Source: an uncultured Clostridia bacterium (GTDB lineage: Bacteria > Bacillota > Clostridia > Oscillospirales > Ruminococcaceae). From it: DNA of 64,000 bases. The notes beneath the pieces were generated by a model that was not told the origin of the DNA, did not search any database, and saw only the letters and a program-made list of their open reading frames with translations. Positions 8,520 through 18,772 of the stretch are shown in pieces; within the stretch, counting starts at the first letter, position 1, and each line of letters opens with the position of its first letter. A program made the position numbers and the translations under genes. The stretch covers positions 1 through 64,000 of the forward strand of contig CANQWC010000007.1 of NCBI GenBank assembly GCA_947627455.1, in the 5' to 3' direction.

Positions 8520-8812
8520 CAGATTTTACCCTCCTTCAAAATGTCGTTGGCATAGAACTTTTTGACCGACGTAGCAAAGGCTTTCTCACCGACTTTGCCG
8601 CGAATCTGAAGCTCAACGGCCACACCTGAGCGAAGTCTCAGGGTATCTTCCTGAGTAAGCTCCACGGTGATCACGGCGCCCTCGCGGGTTGTGTCGGCTT
8701 CGGTTTTTTCAATCACGACATAGCCGTCTTGTTTGAAAGTCACGAAGTAGCTGTCAAAGTCGATCTCATTCGACAGCGTAATTGTGAGCGTCGGGGTTGT
8801 TCCTCTGGTCAT
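8519..8812 (-). CDS. Phage tail/baseplate accessory protein
   Basis: 97 aa beta-rich ORF in tail operon, coupled to neighbours. Confidence 0.5.
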   Translation of the reverse strand: MTRGTTPTLTITLSNEIDFDSYFVTFKQDGYVVIEKTEADTTREGAVITVELTQEDTLRLRSGVAVELQIRGKVGEKAFATSVKKFYANDILKEGKI

Positions 8813-8814
8813 AC

Positions 8815-9495
8815 TTATCCCTCCAATATTTCTCGCGCTTCGGCCTCGTTAAAGAAGCGAACCGTGTTAATGAGCGCCAAAACCCAGGTCGAACCGTCGT
8901 AGACGTAAGTATAGCCCGTGTCCTTTACGGTTACGGCCCAATATTTCTCAGGGGCGTCGTAAGTGGTAGAAATCGCGGCAAAATTCGCGACGGCTTCCTG
9001 CCAGATGAGACCCGCCGCCATTGAGCCGAATTGCTGCCGAAGGTCAGACATGCCCTCGCTAAGAGCCTGATTCGCGTTGTAAATGCCGTTTGAGGTCACG
9101 GGGTTCTGGCTGTCAGGCTTTGGCGAATTATCCCAGCTGAGCTTATCCTGCTTGGTCGCGAGCTGCTCAGACACATCAATCTCAGAGACTTTTTTATCCA
9201 CGTAAGACTTGATGCCCTTGGATTTTACGGGGTTATCGCTTCCCGCGGTCGGCTGCTCATCAAACTTCAAAGAGCTTTGCACCTTGTCAAAAGCCTTTTT
9301 CAGGCCGTCAGACGTGACAGGGTTCTGAGAGCCGTCTTTCGGCTCGTCGTCGAAGTTTAAATTGTCCTGCTTATTATCTTCGAGGTCATGCAGCGTTTGA
9401 TCGATGATGTCTGAGTTGCCGTTGAGCTGAGTAATGTCGACCTTGTCCGTGATGTCGGGCTTGACAAGGTTGTAGTGTGTTGTTTGCGTTGCCAT
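8815..9495 (-). CDS. Phage tail fibre-like protein
   Basis: Repeats GSQNPVTSDGLKKAF / GSDNPVKSKGIKSYV / DSQNPVTSNGIYNAN; likely start MATQTTHYNLVKPD. Confidence 0.65.
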   Translation of the reverse strand: MATQTTHYNLVKPDITDKVDITQLNGNSDIIDQTLHDLEDNKQDNLNFDDEPKDGSQNPVTSDGLKKAFDKVQSSLKFDEQPTAGSDNPVKSKGIKSYVDKKVSEIDVSEQLATKQDKLSWDNSPKPDSQNPVTSNGIYNANQALSEGMSDLRQQFGSMAAGLIWQEAVANFAAISTTYDAPEKYWAVTVKDTGYTYVYDGSTWVLALINTVRFFNEAEAREILEG

Positions 9496-9497
9496 AG

Positions 9498-11177
9498 TTA
9501 CCTTCCTTTCCAACTTTCTGAATCTGCACGTCTGAGCGAGATGCCCGAGACTGAGAACGAGCCCTGACTGTCAGGCACTCGGTCAGGTATCGCGTGGATT
9601 GTGACTTTTTCCGAGGCCTCGACGTACACATTGAGCGTACCTGGCACATGAACGCTATGCTCGACGCCGTTGATCGTGATCGGAATGTCGAATGGCGTAC
9701 AACGCTGCACCTGATCGAGCCAAGTAAACCTGAGCGGCAAATTGTATGGGTTGTCGACAGTGACGTCCCAATAAGTACCGCAATACGGTGAGTGGCCGCT
9801 GAATTCGCACACATTTGAGTGATTCACAAAAGTAGTCACGAAGTGCGTCGGGCGGTTCTGGCTCCAGTCGTCGAGATTTGAGAGATCCGCGAGCAGATTC
9901 TTCGGTGCTTCGCCGCCAGTGTAGTCGACTATGAGATTCTCGCCTGTCGGGTCGTTCGGATCGGCGTGAACTGTATATGTGAGCTTGCTTTCGTATATAT
10001 CGCCCGCATGAGCTTTGAACCGTGCGATGATTTCTCCCGATTCTCCATTCTCCGCGACGATAGATCCACCCGCGGGCTCATAGGTTGTTCGTGAAGTGAC
10101 GTCAAAGGTATCGTCATCAGTTTCGAGGTACGACGCCCAAATTGCCGCACCGTCGTAGCTTATGCTTTCGCCCTTCTTGTAGGCGACCTTTGTCGGCTTC
10201 TCAAGCCACCAGATATAGTCAATCGGATTAGTTTCGATTGAAGTATCCGTCTCGAATTCGCCCCACTTCGCCGTCAGTGTGATCGGGTGGGCCACATACA
10301 TTTGCGAATATGAGCCATCGACCGCATAGCGGCGCGTGGAGACCACATTGTAGTCTATATGAGGGATATACCCGTCGACGGTACCGTCGGCCGTGAGCTG
10401 AGCATCGCGGGTCACATCTTGTGTTTTAAGCGCCACCGAGGGGTGCTTGCCGTCGCCGCTCATGTCTGTCCATACGGCAATCACGCGCATTAAGTCTGTA
10501 TTGAGCTTGGTATCCTCTTTTTGAGTCCAATAGAGGTCGGGGACATAAATACCGAGATACTCAAGTGCGCCAACTTTAAACTCGGCCGAGCAGTCGAAAT
10601 CACCACAATATTGATGAGAAAAGTGGGCCTCAACAGTATTAACACCGCCATCAGTCAACGCCTGCGGGTGTTCGCCATTCACCGTAAACGTACAAAGGTG
10701 GGTAATGTCTTCTACTTTCAAAATATTTGATGTTGTCGTCTGTCCGTTTTCTGAGATTTCACCGCTCAGATCGGTCCATACGGCTTCGACTCGCAAGCAT
10801 GAAATATCAGGGACGTCGCCGACGTAGTACTGCTCATTGAAGAGCTGAGTGAATCTGATAAGCTCAATTGCACCGACCTTGATCGACGTGTCGCAGTCAA
10901 AAACTCGGCCCGCGCGATCTGTATAAGACGCCGTAAGATCAACTTCGCCGCCCTCAGTCAAAATGCTTCCCTCTTCGGGGTTGTATGTACATAAATCCGT
11001 GATATCTGATTGGGTACCGTCTTTGTAGTAGCCCGTGATTACGGTACCCGTAAGGTCGAGCTGGTCTCCAACAAAGTGCTGTTTTTCGGGGTCTCGCGTC
11101 CAGACGATTTTTTCCGTGGCGACATTGTAGCCAAAGACTACAAGCCGAGAACTTCTCGCTTTCATGGTGATCGGCAT
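9498..11177 (-). CDS. Tail/baseplate protein with Ig-like (bacterial Ig-type) repeats
   Basis: Repeated Y.VGD.....V.A.W.D......DIT..CT...EG..LT.GG pattern. Confidence 0.65.
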   Translation of the reverse strand: MPITMKARSSRLVVFGYNVATEKIVWTRDPEKQHFVGDQLDLTGTVITGYYKDGTQSDITDLCTYNPEEGSILTEGGEVDLTASYTDRAGRVFDCDTSIKVGAIELIRFTQLFNEQYYVGDVPDISCLRVEAVWTDLSGEISENGQTTTSNILKVEDITHLCTFTVNGEHPQALTDGGVNTVEAHFSHQYCGDFDCSAEFKVGALEYLGIYVPDLYWTQKEDTKLNTDLMRVIAVWTDMSGDGKHPSVALKTQDVTRDAQLTADGTVDGYIPHIDYNVVSTRRYAVDGSYSQMYVAHPITLTAKWGEFETDTSIETNPIDYIWWLEKPTKVAYKKGESISYDGAAIWASYLETDDDTFDVTSRTTYEPAGGSIVAENGESGEIIARFKAHAGDIYESKLTYTVHADPNDPTGENLIVDYTGGEAPKNLLADLSNLDDWSQNRPTHFVTTFVNHSNVCEFSGHSPYCGTYWDVTVDNPYNLPLRFTWLDQVQRCTPFDIPITINGVEHSVHVPGTLNVYVEASEKVTIHAIPDRVPDSQGSFSVSGISLRRADSESWKGR

Positions 11178-12794
11178 TCAGGCACCTCCCCAAGTATGGC
11201 TGGTCATTTCGCCCCAAGTGTACAAGCCCGAGGTCTGCCAAGTTAGATCGCTGACTGGCGCCTCGTTTGGCAGACACGCGATTTCGATTCGGACCTCGTG
11301 CGTCTCGTCGTTCAGAGATGCGACCTCAAAAGGCGTCGTGACTGTAGTGATACAATGGCCGTTTTTCTTATAGTCTTGAAGGAAATACCACTCGATGTCG
11401 TCGACATAAATGACTACAGTGACAACGCCTTCATCGACCATGTAATAAGTTGTTGTAAAGTTGATATCACCGCGGCCCTTATCTGTTGATATCTTGAATT
11501 CACAAGCGGCAACGACTTGAGCGGCAGTGTCAATCACCAAATCATCATTAAGATACGCGTCTGCAAGCCAGAAAGTCGACGTGCCCTCGACACCCTCTTC
11601 GGTGGCCAATAGGCCCGATATATCTTTGGAATATCGGCTTTTTGCCTGATTGAGCATCGGGTTTTCGCCCACGCATTTAATACTCATCGACCCGTTAAGC
11701 TTTAGAATCACATCGGTGATGCAAGAGACCTCGCCAGCAGCGTGGCCGCCTGAAAAATCGATAATATCCATCGGGTCGAGGCAAGGATCGCAAGGAATCT
11801 CAGCCTCAAAGGGCGTGTATCTCACAAGAGAAAGCGTGTTGATGATATTTTGGCAAAGCCTTTTACGGACGGAATCGTCAGCCTCTTGCAAAAAAGCATT
11901 AGTGCCGACATTGTATATAAGCCCGTCGTCAGGCGTGACTTTATAGTATTCAGTCATACCGCCCGCCGAATGAGTAGCGTAGAGACCCGTAAATCGTGTG
12001 ATATAATCGGCCAGTGAAGAGCTGAAACGTTGCGAGGCCTTGATCGTCTGCTGCACGGTAGGCTTGCCAAAAGGCTTGAGCACAAGCCGACCCGCGCGAT
12101 CTATTTGCGCCACGGAGCAGAGCGCCGCCGCAAGATGGCTGAGCGCATCACGATAAGTTTCGAGATCATCGACCAGCGTCAGGCTCAGCTGAGCGTTGCC
12201 GTTCGTAAGTTTCTCCACCTCGGCTCTTGTCATGCCGAGCTCAACTCCGCATTTATCACACCAATCCGTGAGCCACTTATAAGGCGGCTTGGTCGAGCCG
12301 TTCTGACGAAAACTCTTCTCAAACTTAATCATATTATCATAAGCTTTTATCGAGATAATGCCAGCGCTGCGCGTAGCCTCTTGAATTGTGTATTCTCCGA
12401 GCGGGACCTTATCGTATGCGTCAGGTGCCTTCCACGAGCTGCTTGAAAGCTCTTCCCATGTGCAAGCGGCCGCGTCATTCCATGTATCGATGCCGTTCGA
12501 TATATAGATTAGCGCATTGATGTCGATTTTACCGTCATACAGCACGTAGCGATCAGTGATGCCGAGATCTTCGCTGTAAACACCCACATCAAACTCAGAT
12601 GCGTAAACGCTGCCCAGCTCGAGGTCGGTAGATCCTGCACAAGAACGGGTTATCGTGCCTGAGCCGCTCGCTATGTGTCGAGACCTGAACGGATAGCTTC
12701 TTCCTTGTTTATCCACTATGGTTCCCGCCCAGCCAAGGCGGCGATAATTTGAGCGGATCAGTTTTTCATAATAATCTGATTCGACTTTATACAT
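11178..12794 (-). CDS. Phage tail/baseplate protein
   Basis: 538 aa ORF between distal tail and fibre genes. Confidence 0.6.
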   Translation of the reverse strand: MYKVESDYYEKLIRSNYRRLGWAGTIVDKQGRSYPFRSRHIASGSGTITRSCAGSTDLELGSVYASEFDVGVYSEDLGITDRYVLYDGKIDINALIYISNGIDTWNDAAACTWEELSSSSWKAPDAYDKVPLGEYTIQEATRSAGIISIKAYDNMIKFEKSFRQNGSTKPPYKWLTDWCDKCGVELGMTRAEVEKLTNGNAQLSLTLVDDLETYRDALSHLAAALCSVAQIDRAGRLVLKPFGKPTVQQTIKASQRFSSSLADYITRFTGLYATHSAGGMTEYYKVTPDDGLIYNVGTNAFLQEADDSVRKRLCQNIINTLSLVRYTPFEAEIPCDPCLDPMDIIDFSGGHAAGEVSCITDVILKLNGSMSIKCVGENPMLNQAKSRYSKDISGLLATEEGVEGTSTFWLADAYLNDDLVIDTAAQVVAACEFKISTDKGRGDINFTTTYYMVDEGVVTVVIYVDDIEWYFLQDYKKNGHCITTVTTPFEVASLNDETHEVRIEIACLPNEAPVSDLTWQTSGLYTWGEMTSHTWGGA

Positions 12795-13167
12795 CGGTCT
12801 CCATGTCCTCCAGTTTAAAGCTTACGTCCCATACGGCGCCGTCTGCTTTTGAGCTGTCGTTGACCTTCGAGGAAAAGTCCACCATTCTTGCTTTCCACGG
12901 AATAAGAGCCCCCGAGCCCGCATCGTAATATTCACAATCAAGCACACCAGCGCGCTTGAATAAGCGAAGCTTTTGAAGCCATGTGCGGGTGACGGTAAGC
13001 GTCACGGACACCTCGGGGACGCCTTCACGAATCAAGTCAACGTGCTTTGTGCCCGCCTCGGTCTGCCCCGTCGACGAGGCCTCAATATCGGGATAGGCAA
13101 GGCTATAATCATCGCGTTTAACGGGGATTTCTTCGCCAGAGATCTTCAAAAAAGTCATGCCAGTCAT
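12787..13167 (-). CDS. Distal tail-like protein
   Basis: 126 aa, immediately downstream of tape measure. Confidence 0.5.
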   Translation of the reverse strand: MTGMTFLKISGEEIPVKRDDYSLAYPDIEASSTGQTEAGTKHVDLIREGVPEVSVTLTVTRTWLQKLRLFKRAGVLDCEYYDAGSGALIPWKARMVDFSSKVNDSSKADGAVWDVSFKLEDMETDV

Positions 13168-13168
13168 A

Positions 13169-15724
13169 TCATCTTCCCCCCGATCTCAGGTTCATTCTTT
13201 GGTTTGCTTTTTGGATAATGGCTTCGATCTGCTCATTCCCGATGTAGACGTAAGTGTCGCCGCCGAGAGCATTCGCGAGACCCGCGAATTGAGAGCTCAC
13301 GGATTCTTGAATCATACTGCGAAGCGACGAGGCGCCGACAACCGCCTCGGGCCCTGCTTCACCAGCCCCGAGCAGTTTTCCGCCTGAGGCTCCGAAGATA
13401 GTCGGCTGGTTCAGAATCATACCATCAGCCATGGCCTTTTTATACCAATCAACAGAGATATGCGGAATGCTCGGCGGGTCGAGGCTAAACTTTCCCGAGA
13501 TTGAAAAATGCGGCAGCTTGATTTTTGGCAATTCCCACTTGAAATTTAAGAAGCTCTTAATTTTCTCGATGGCCCCTGAAACAATGTTTTTCACACCGTC
13601 CCAGATTGAGGTGAACTTATTTTTAATGCCGTTGAGCACATCGGACACCGTATTCTTTGCCGCATTTAGGCCGTTGGAAATCGTTGTTTTGATGCCGTTA
13701 ATTACGTTTGAAACGGTGGTCTTGATGCCGTTCCACGCATTAGAAACGCCCTCTTTGATATTGTTCCACGCGTTCGTGAAGCCCTCTTTTACCTTCGCGA
13801 TAAAATTGTCTACGAACTCACGGAATTTATCGCAGTTATCATAAAGCAGTTTAAATGCACCTGCGAACGGATTGACAATGAGCGTAAGCAGGCCGTCCCA
13901 GTTATTTTTTACAAAATCGACTATGCCGCTGAAAAACTTCTTGATGTTTTCGACGGCCTTTGAGACAATTTCTTTGATTTTTTCCCAAAGATTGATCCAG
14001 AAGTCTCGGAAGCCCTCGCAATTATTCCAAAGATAAATGAATGCGGCCACGAGTGCGGCGACGGCCGCGACAATTAGTGTGATGGGATTCGCGGTAAGTA
14101 TCGCCCAAAGACCCTTGAGCACTGTGCCGAGTTTTGAAATACCTGAGAGCAGCTTTCCGCCGACGGTAATAATCGAGCCGACCGAGGACATCAAAGAGCC
14201 AAGAATAGTAATCGCGGGGCCAACGGCCGCGACGATCATACCGATCTTCGCGATCATTTCTTGCTGGGCAGGGGATAAAGAATTAAACTTATCTACAAGG
14301 CCCTGAATACATTCAGCGATTTTCAAAATAGTTGGCGCGAGCGCTTCGCCGAGAGATGTCACGGCGACATCGACTGAAGACTTTAATTTTTCCAGTGAAC
14401 CGCCGAAGCCTGACATCATGGCGTTTGCCATTTCGTCGGTGGTTCCCTTACAAGTAGAAAGAGAATTGTTAAGAGATTCGACATCAGCTGGCGCCGAATT
14501 GATGAGCGCGAGCCACGGTGCCATCTGGTTTTTGCCGAAGATTGCCGAAGCCGCTGCAAGCTGCTCGGATTCTGAAAGCTTTGCAAAAGTATCATGGAGC
14601 TCTCGCTGAATAGTTATGGAATCCTTCATAGATCCGTCCATGTTAGTGACTTTGATCCCGAGTTTCTCCATCATGTCGGCTCCCTGCTCAGCAGGCGCGA
14701 CAAGTCGGGCAAGACCCGTTTTCAGTGAATTTGCGGCCTTGTCGGCATCTATACCGTTATTCGCCATTACGCCCATATAAAGCGCCGCATCTTGTACAGT
14801 ATAGCCAGCCGAGCTAAAAATCGGCGCGGCCACGCTCATTGCATTTGAGAGGCTGTCAATGTCCAAAGCTGAATTATTACATGCGGCCGCGAAAATATCC
14901 GCGTATGTTCCCGCATCTTCAAAGGCACCGTGGAAGCCGTTAATGGTCGCGACAAGTCCTGCCGATACGGTGTCGAGATTTCCGCCTTCACCCGCGGCAA
15001 GGTTCATCGCAGGGGCAAGTGCGGCGGACGCCTGCTTTGCATCGAGGCCCGCTCTCGCAAAATTGAGTGTGGCCGTTGCAGCATCGCTCATGCCGTAAAC
15101 AGAATTTGCGGCCGCTTCTTTCATGGCCTTGTTGAGTTGCTCAGCCTCTTCTTCGGTATTGCCCATGGTCTTATTTGTAAGCTGCATGGTCTTATCGACC
15201 TCGGCAAAGCTTGAGGCGGCCTTTGTACCCATCGCGACAAGTGGCACGGTGACTCCTGCCGTGACCTTTGCGCCGAACCCCGCGACCTTAGAACCTGCAT
15301 CGGTAATCTTTTGCCCGACATTCTGCATCTTTTTACCAGCAGCGTCGAGCTCTTGAAGAGCTACAGAGCCGAAGTTTCTCATTTCTTTAGTGAGACCCTT
15401 GAGATCCTGCTCAGTTGCCGCGATTTCCCGCTGAAGATTATCCCACTCAGCAGTGTCGGTCGCGCCTGCGCTCTTCATCTGGCTCTCGGCCTCTTTCAGA
15501 GTGTTGAGCTTTTGCTTTGTTGCATCGATTTCAGAACCGAGAGCGTTGTACTTTTGCTTTAAAAGCTCGGTGTTTCCTGGGTCGAGCTTTAAAAGCTTAT
15601 CGAGGTCTCGGAGCTGAGACTGGCTCGATCTAATCTCGGTATTTACACTTTTAAGAGCCTTTTGTAAATCAGTAGTATCGCCATTGATTTCAATCGTGAT
15701 GCCCTTAATTCTATCGGTCGCCAT
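13169..15724 (-). CDS. Phage tail tape measure protein
   Basis: 851 aa; N-terminal coiled coil, ALAPAMNLAAGEGGNLDTVSAGL..., hydrophobic segments, NGIKTTVSNVINGIK repeats. Confidence 0.95.
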   Translation of the reverse strand: MATDRIKGITIEINGDTTDLQKALKSVNTEIRSSQSQLRDLDKLLKLDPGNTELLKQKYNALGSEIDATKQKLNTLKEAESQMKSAGATDTAEWDNLQREIAATEQDLKGLTKEMRNFGSVALQELDAAGKKMQNVGQKITDAGSKVAGFGAKVTAGVTVPLVAMGTKAASSFAEVDKTMQLTNKTMGNTEEEAEQLNKAMKEAAANSVYGMSDAATATLNFARAGLDAKQASAALAPAMNLAAGEGGNLDTVSAGLVATINGFHGAFEDAGTYADIFAAACNNSALDIDSLSNAMSVAAPIFSSAGYTVQDAALYMGVMANNGIDADKAANSLKTGLARLVAPAEQGADMMEKLGIKVTNMDGSMKDSITIQRELHDTFAKLSESEQLAAASAIFGKNQMAPWLALINSAPADVESLNNSLSTCKGTTDEMANAMMSGFGGSLEKLKSSVDVAVTSLGEALAPTILKIAECIQGLVDKFNSLSPAQQEMIAKIGMIVAAVGPAITILGSLMSSVGSIITVGGKLLSGISKLGTVLKGLWAILTANPITLIVAAVAALVAAFIYLWNNCEGFRDFWINLWEKIKEIVSKAVENIKKFFSGIVDFVKNNWDGLLTLIVNPFAGAFKLLYDNCDKFREFVDNFIAKVKEGFTNAWNNIKEGVSNAWNGIKTTVSNVINGIKTTISNGLNAAKNTVSDVLNGIKNKFTSIWDGVKNIVSGAIEKIKSFLNFKWELPKIKLPHFSISGKFSLDPPSIPHISVDWYKKAMADGMILNQPTIFGASGGKLLGAGEAGPEAVVGASSLRSMIQESVSSQFAGLANALGGDTYVYIGNEQIEAIIQKANQRMNLRSGGR

Positions 15725-15738
15725 AATCTCATCTCCTG

Positions 15739-16418
15739 TTAGAATCTGTCAAAATCTGCTTGAGTAGCGAGTTGCACATAGCTGTCGATGGCGTTATCGT
15801 TTGCGCTCTCAGTGATCATGTCCATCACGTCGCCCTCATCGAGCTGCACCATCTCGTCCAGTGTAAGGCCGAGCTGCTTAGCACGAAGTAAATAAACAGC
15901 GCTATTTATTTCGCGGTCGATGGGGCGGGGCCTTTTTTTGGGGTGCTGGTTCCTTGAACATTAGCCATATAAAGAGAGATGAAATCAAGCGAATGCACTA
16001 AGAACTCCATACTCTCAAATTGTTCGAGCCAGTCAAAATAATTGTCCGTCTCAAGCCTTCGCATGTCGGCGCCCTCGGCCTGCTTATTCATTATAAAAGC
16101 CATTTTCGAGATGCAATTAAGCTTTCCCGTCTCGGCGATTGCAATGAAAGCGGCGAGGTCGTTCTTGTCCATAACGTTAAGATCTATGGCGTCGCCTTTT
16201 ACGGCGGCACTATTGATGGCCGCTTGTTGAGCGGGGGATAAAACACTCATAATGCTCATCACATCGCCCAAAAGCTCAGTGCCGAAAAGCTGCTTGTATC
16301 GGAAGCCCGTAGTGGCGCAGGCTAAAAAGCCGAAATCCTTCTTTATTTCGTTCTCGGTCTCGTCCTTACTGGCGAGAGCAAGACTTATTTTCCTATACAT
16401 AATTTCCTCCTTACGCAA
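15739..16418 (-). CDS. Tail assembly chaperone, -1 frameshift product (G-T type)
   Basis: Heptamer AAAAAAA G near 3' end; -1 frame continues RPRPIDREINSAVYLLRAKQLGLTLDEMVQLDEGDVMDMITESANDNAIDSYVQLATQADFDRF*. Confidence 0.75.
15906..16418 (-). CDS. Tail assembly chaperone (unshifted, G type)
   Basis: 170 aa between major tail protein and tape measure. Confidence 0.85.
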   Translation of the reverse strand: MRKEEIMYRKISLALASKDETENEIKKDFGFLACATTGFRYKQLFGTELLGDVMSIMSVLSPAQQAAINSAAVKGDAIDLNVMDKNDLAAFIAIAETGKLNCISKMAFIMNKQAEGADMRRLETDNYFDWLEQFESMEFLVHSLDFISLYMANVQGTSTPKKGPAPSTAK

Positions 16419-16541
16419 ACGGCCTCCGCCTCCTCTTCGGTGGCGGAGGCTCTAATACTTTGATGCTTGATTTTAGGCGTCTGCCTTGACTTTGCTGCCC
16501 GACTCAGGTACTTTGAGAGCGGGAGCATTGGCTTTATCGAG

Positions 16542-17141
16542 CTAAACAGCCTCAGACGCTGCGCTCGGCAAATAGACTTCTTTGTACCAGCCGTCGTAAG
16601 TCTCCTTGTTTGTTTCCGAACTGCAACGGCCTTTCGGCGAGTTGATGCCGAGTGCAGGCAGGTATATGGGAGCCGCCGTGATCGTCAGCGTCTCAGTCTG
16701 CACTTCGACCTCTTCTTCTTTGGTTTGAGATTCGATGCCAGGACGAGAGGCGGTGCAGTTGTAGAGCACATGCCTGATCGCGTTGACGTCGCCGTCGAAC
16801 TCAAAGAGCAGCGCGAAGTGTACGCTCTTGGCGTCAGAATTTTCAAAGAGAACGCCTGACTTATCCTTGACGTCGCCAAGTACATCGGAGCGGAATCCCT
16901 CGGGGACCATCGCGCACTCATAGTCGCCAGAGTACCCCGAATTATTGTTCACGACGTAGTATTGAACGCCGTCCGCCCAAAAAATAGTTGGCTCGCCCTG
17001 AGGATCGAGAGAAAGCGACACCGCACCAGGCCACTTGACGGGCGGCTTTTCATAAGTAGCTGAGCCATCATCGGCCATGGTCGCGAGGGCGTAGTGCACA
17101 TTTTTGAGGTTGTACTTCACCTTGTTAGGTTTGTCCGACAT
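16542..17141 (-). CDS. Major tail protein (phi13 family-like)
   Basis: [50 protein letters not shown]. Confidence 0.85.
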   Translation of the reverse strand: MSDKPNKVKYNLKNVHYALATMADDGSATYEKPPVKWPGAVSLSLDPQGEPTIFWADGVQYYVVNNNSGYSGDYECAMVPEGFRSDVLGDVKDKSGVLFENSDAKSVHFALLFEFDGDVNAIRHVLYNCTASRPGIESQTKEEEVEVQTETLTITAAPIYLPALGINSPKGRCSSETNKETYDGWYKEVYLPSAASEAV

Positions 17142-17168
17142 GATTATTTCCTCACTTTCTTGCGGCGA

Positions 17169-17519
17169 TTATATCTCGTAGAGGGTTTCATAGAAATCCT
17201 CTGACGTCACATAAACTGTGTCCGCTGATTTGTTGTAAAAGATCTCTGCTTCATCGAGGAGCCGCTCCACGAATGCCATGAGGTCAGCCATTTCGTCAGG
17301 ATTAGCCGCGTAGAGCTCAAGGTCTACGCCACCACCCTTCGCATAGACGACGCCATCTGCTGAAAAATTAGGTGCCGCTACTCTTCGATAGAGCACAAAA
17401 GGCGGCGCGATTGCCTCGCTTTCGACAAAATGGTCGTACTCGAACGGTATGCCCGTCCGAGCGCGTAGCTCTTCACATACGCCCTTGACTATCTCATCTT
17501 TGTTTTGCAATTTCCTCAA
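17169..17519 (-). CDS. Tail terminator/completion protein
   Basis: Position and size in head-tail module. Confidence 0.65.
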   Translation of the reverse strand: MRKLQNKDEIVKGVCEELRARTGIPFEYDHFVESEAIAPPFVLYRRVAAPNFSADGVVYAKGGGVDLELYAANPDEMADLMAFVERLLDEAEIFYNKSADTVYVTSEDFYETLYEI

Positions 17520-17892
17520 CCGCCTTTTCCATGTTTTTGATCGCGTGTTCTTCCGCGGGCTTAATATGAACTATCGGCGCGACCTGACCGATACTTCTAC
17601 CGCCTTTTTTCAAAGCATGACCTTTTTCAAGAAGATGTGCGAGTTGATATGCGGTGCGATTATGTACGATTGCCTCGGTCCGAAGGCGCGAGGCCGCATT
17701 TTCTTTTACCGCCCAACCGCGTTTATACTTCCCTGACTTCGTAGGCGCACCCGCTTTAGTCTCTTGCTTAGTTATTTCAGCGGCCTCGAGAACGGCAGCG
17801 TGCATTTTCTCGGAAAAATTATCACCGTAGTCCTCAAGGATCTTTGAAAGAGCATCACCGAAGTCGTTGATCTTTACTTTGCGGCGGCTCAT
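17494..17892 (-). CDS. HK97 gp10-like neck/tail component
   Basis: KQETKAGAPTKSGKYKRGWAVKE motif and position. Confidence 0.75.
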   Translation of the reverse strand: MSRRKVKINDFGDALSKILEDYGDNFSEKMHAAVLEAAEITKQETKAGAPTKSGKYKRGWAVKENAASRLRTEAIVHNRTAYQLAHLLEKGHALKKGGRSIGQVAPIVHIKPAEEHAIKNMEKAVEEIAKQR

Positions 17893-18083
17893 TTTTTCTT
17901 AGCGCCTTTTTTGGGGCCCTCTTCCTGTTTAGGCTCCCGCGTGTCTTCCGCGATCGGCTTAGCCCAGCCATAGGCTATGAGGTCTTCAGCTTTAAGGGCT
18001 GAGATGTTGAGAACGTCGCCCTTTTTCGCGAAGTACGGCGCTGCGACGAACGAAGTCGTCGCCTCGATTTTTACATTTGCCAC
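17889..18083 (-). CDS. Small head-tail module protein, probable GTG start
   Basis: AAAGGAG upstream of GTG 18083; VANVKIEATTSFVAAPYFAKKGDVLNISALKAED. Confidence 0.55.
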   Translation of the reverse strand: MANVKIEATTSFVAAPYFAKKGDVLNISALKAEDLIAYGWAKPIAEDTREPKQEEGPKKGAKKK

Positions 18084-18096
18084 AGTAATTCTCCTT

Positions 18097-18426
18097 TCAT
18101 TCAATCGTTACCTGAACTGATTGCAGCTCGAGAAGATCAACTCCCGCCTCGGGCTTATTCTGAATGCGCTCAATGCGATATTGTCTGCCGTCGTTCTCTA
18201 CGACTACGATATCCAGTCGGTCTATGAGGTTCGTACGCGGTACTTTTATAAGGCGGTCGATTCTATTACCCGAGATGGCGCCCGCTTCATAAAAGCGGCG
18301 AACTCCGACAGACTTATCCTCATATCGCAAGCTGGCTTTTTTCTTGCCAACCGTGCGGCCTTTGCCTGGCACATAAACGGTGATGAGACCGTCGGGGAAA
18401 GTCTCAATTTTTTGATCTGGTCTCAT
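18097..18426 (-). CDS. Head-tail adaptor/closure protein
   Basis: Position, size and pattern. Confidence 0.65.
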   Translation of the reverse strand: MRPDQKIETFPDGLITVYVPGKGRTVGKKKASLRYEDKSVGVRRFYEAGAISGNRIDRLIKVPRTNLIDRLDIVVVENDGRQYRIERIQNKPEAGVDLLELQSVQVTIE

Positions 18427-18752
18427 TGAGCAGCCTCCCCCGAAGCCTTAGCCGCGTGAACGCGAGTACTTCGCCTCAGGCTGTTGATTTCAAAAGAATA
18501 ATTTTGCACGAACTGTGAAAACGCCCCTGCTCGGTCGTAAAGCACCAGATAGAAAAGCAGTTTCTGAGCGCGATCATTCGCGTCCTCGCCAGAAAAAGCC
18601 GACGGTGCCACACCTGTTTTGTCAACGAGGTAAGAGATGCCGTGCCGAATTTGTCCGCGAAGTTTAGCGTCGCTTTTAGGGTCGGACCAAGTGACGTCGA
18701 GGAAATTTTTGACATCTGCCAAAAGCTCCTCGGATACATCAATCGCGCTCAT
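18423..18752 (-). CDS. Head-tail connector protein (gp6-like)
   Basis: LLADVKNFLDVTWSDPKSDAKLRGQIRHGISYL. Confidence 0.75.
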   Translation of the reverse strand: MSAIDVSEELLADVKNFLDVTWSDPKSDAKLRGQIRHGISYLVDKTGVAPSAFSGEDANDRAQKLLFYLVLYDRAGAFSQFVQNYSFEINSLRRSTRVHAAKASGEAAQ

Positions 18753-18772
18753 AGCTATACTTCCTTTCTGTG

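Noticed and set aside
13600-13800. Repeated NGIKTT/NVINGIK segments in the tape measure as a possible second variable region
   Set aside because: Ordinary tape-measure repeats; no TR counterpart and no adenine-specific pattern.
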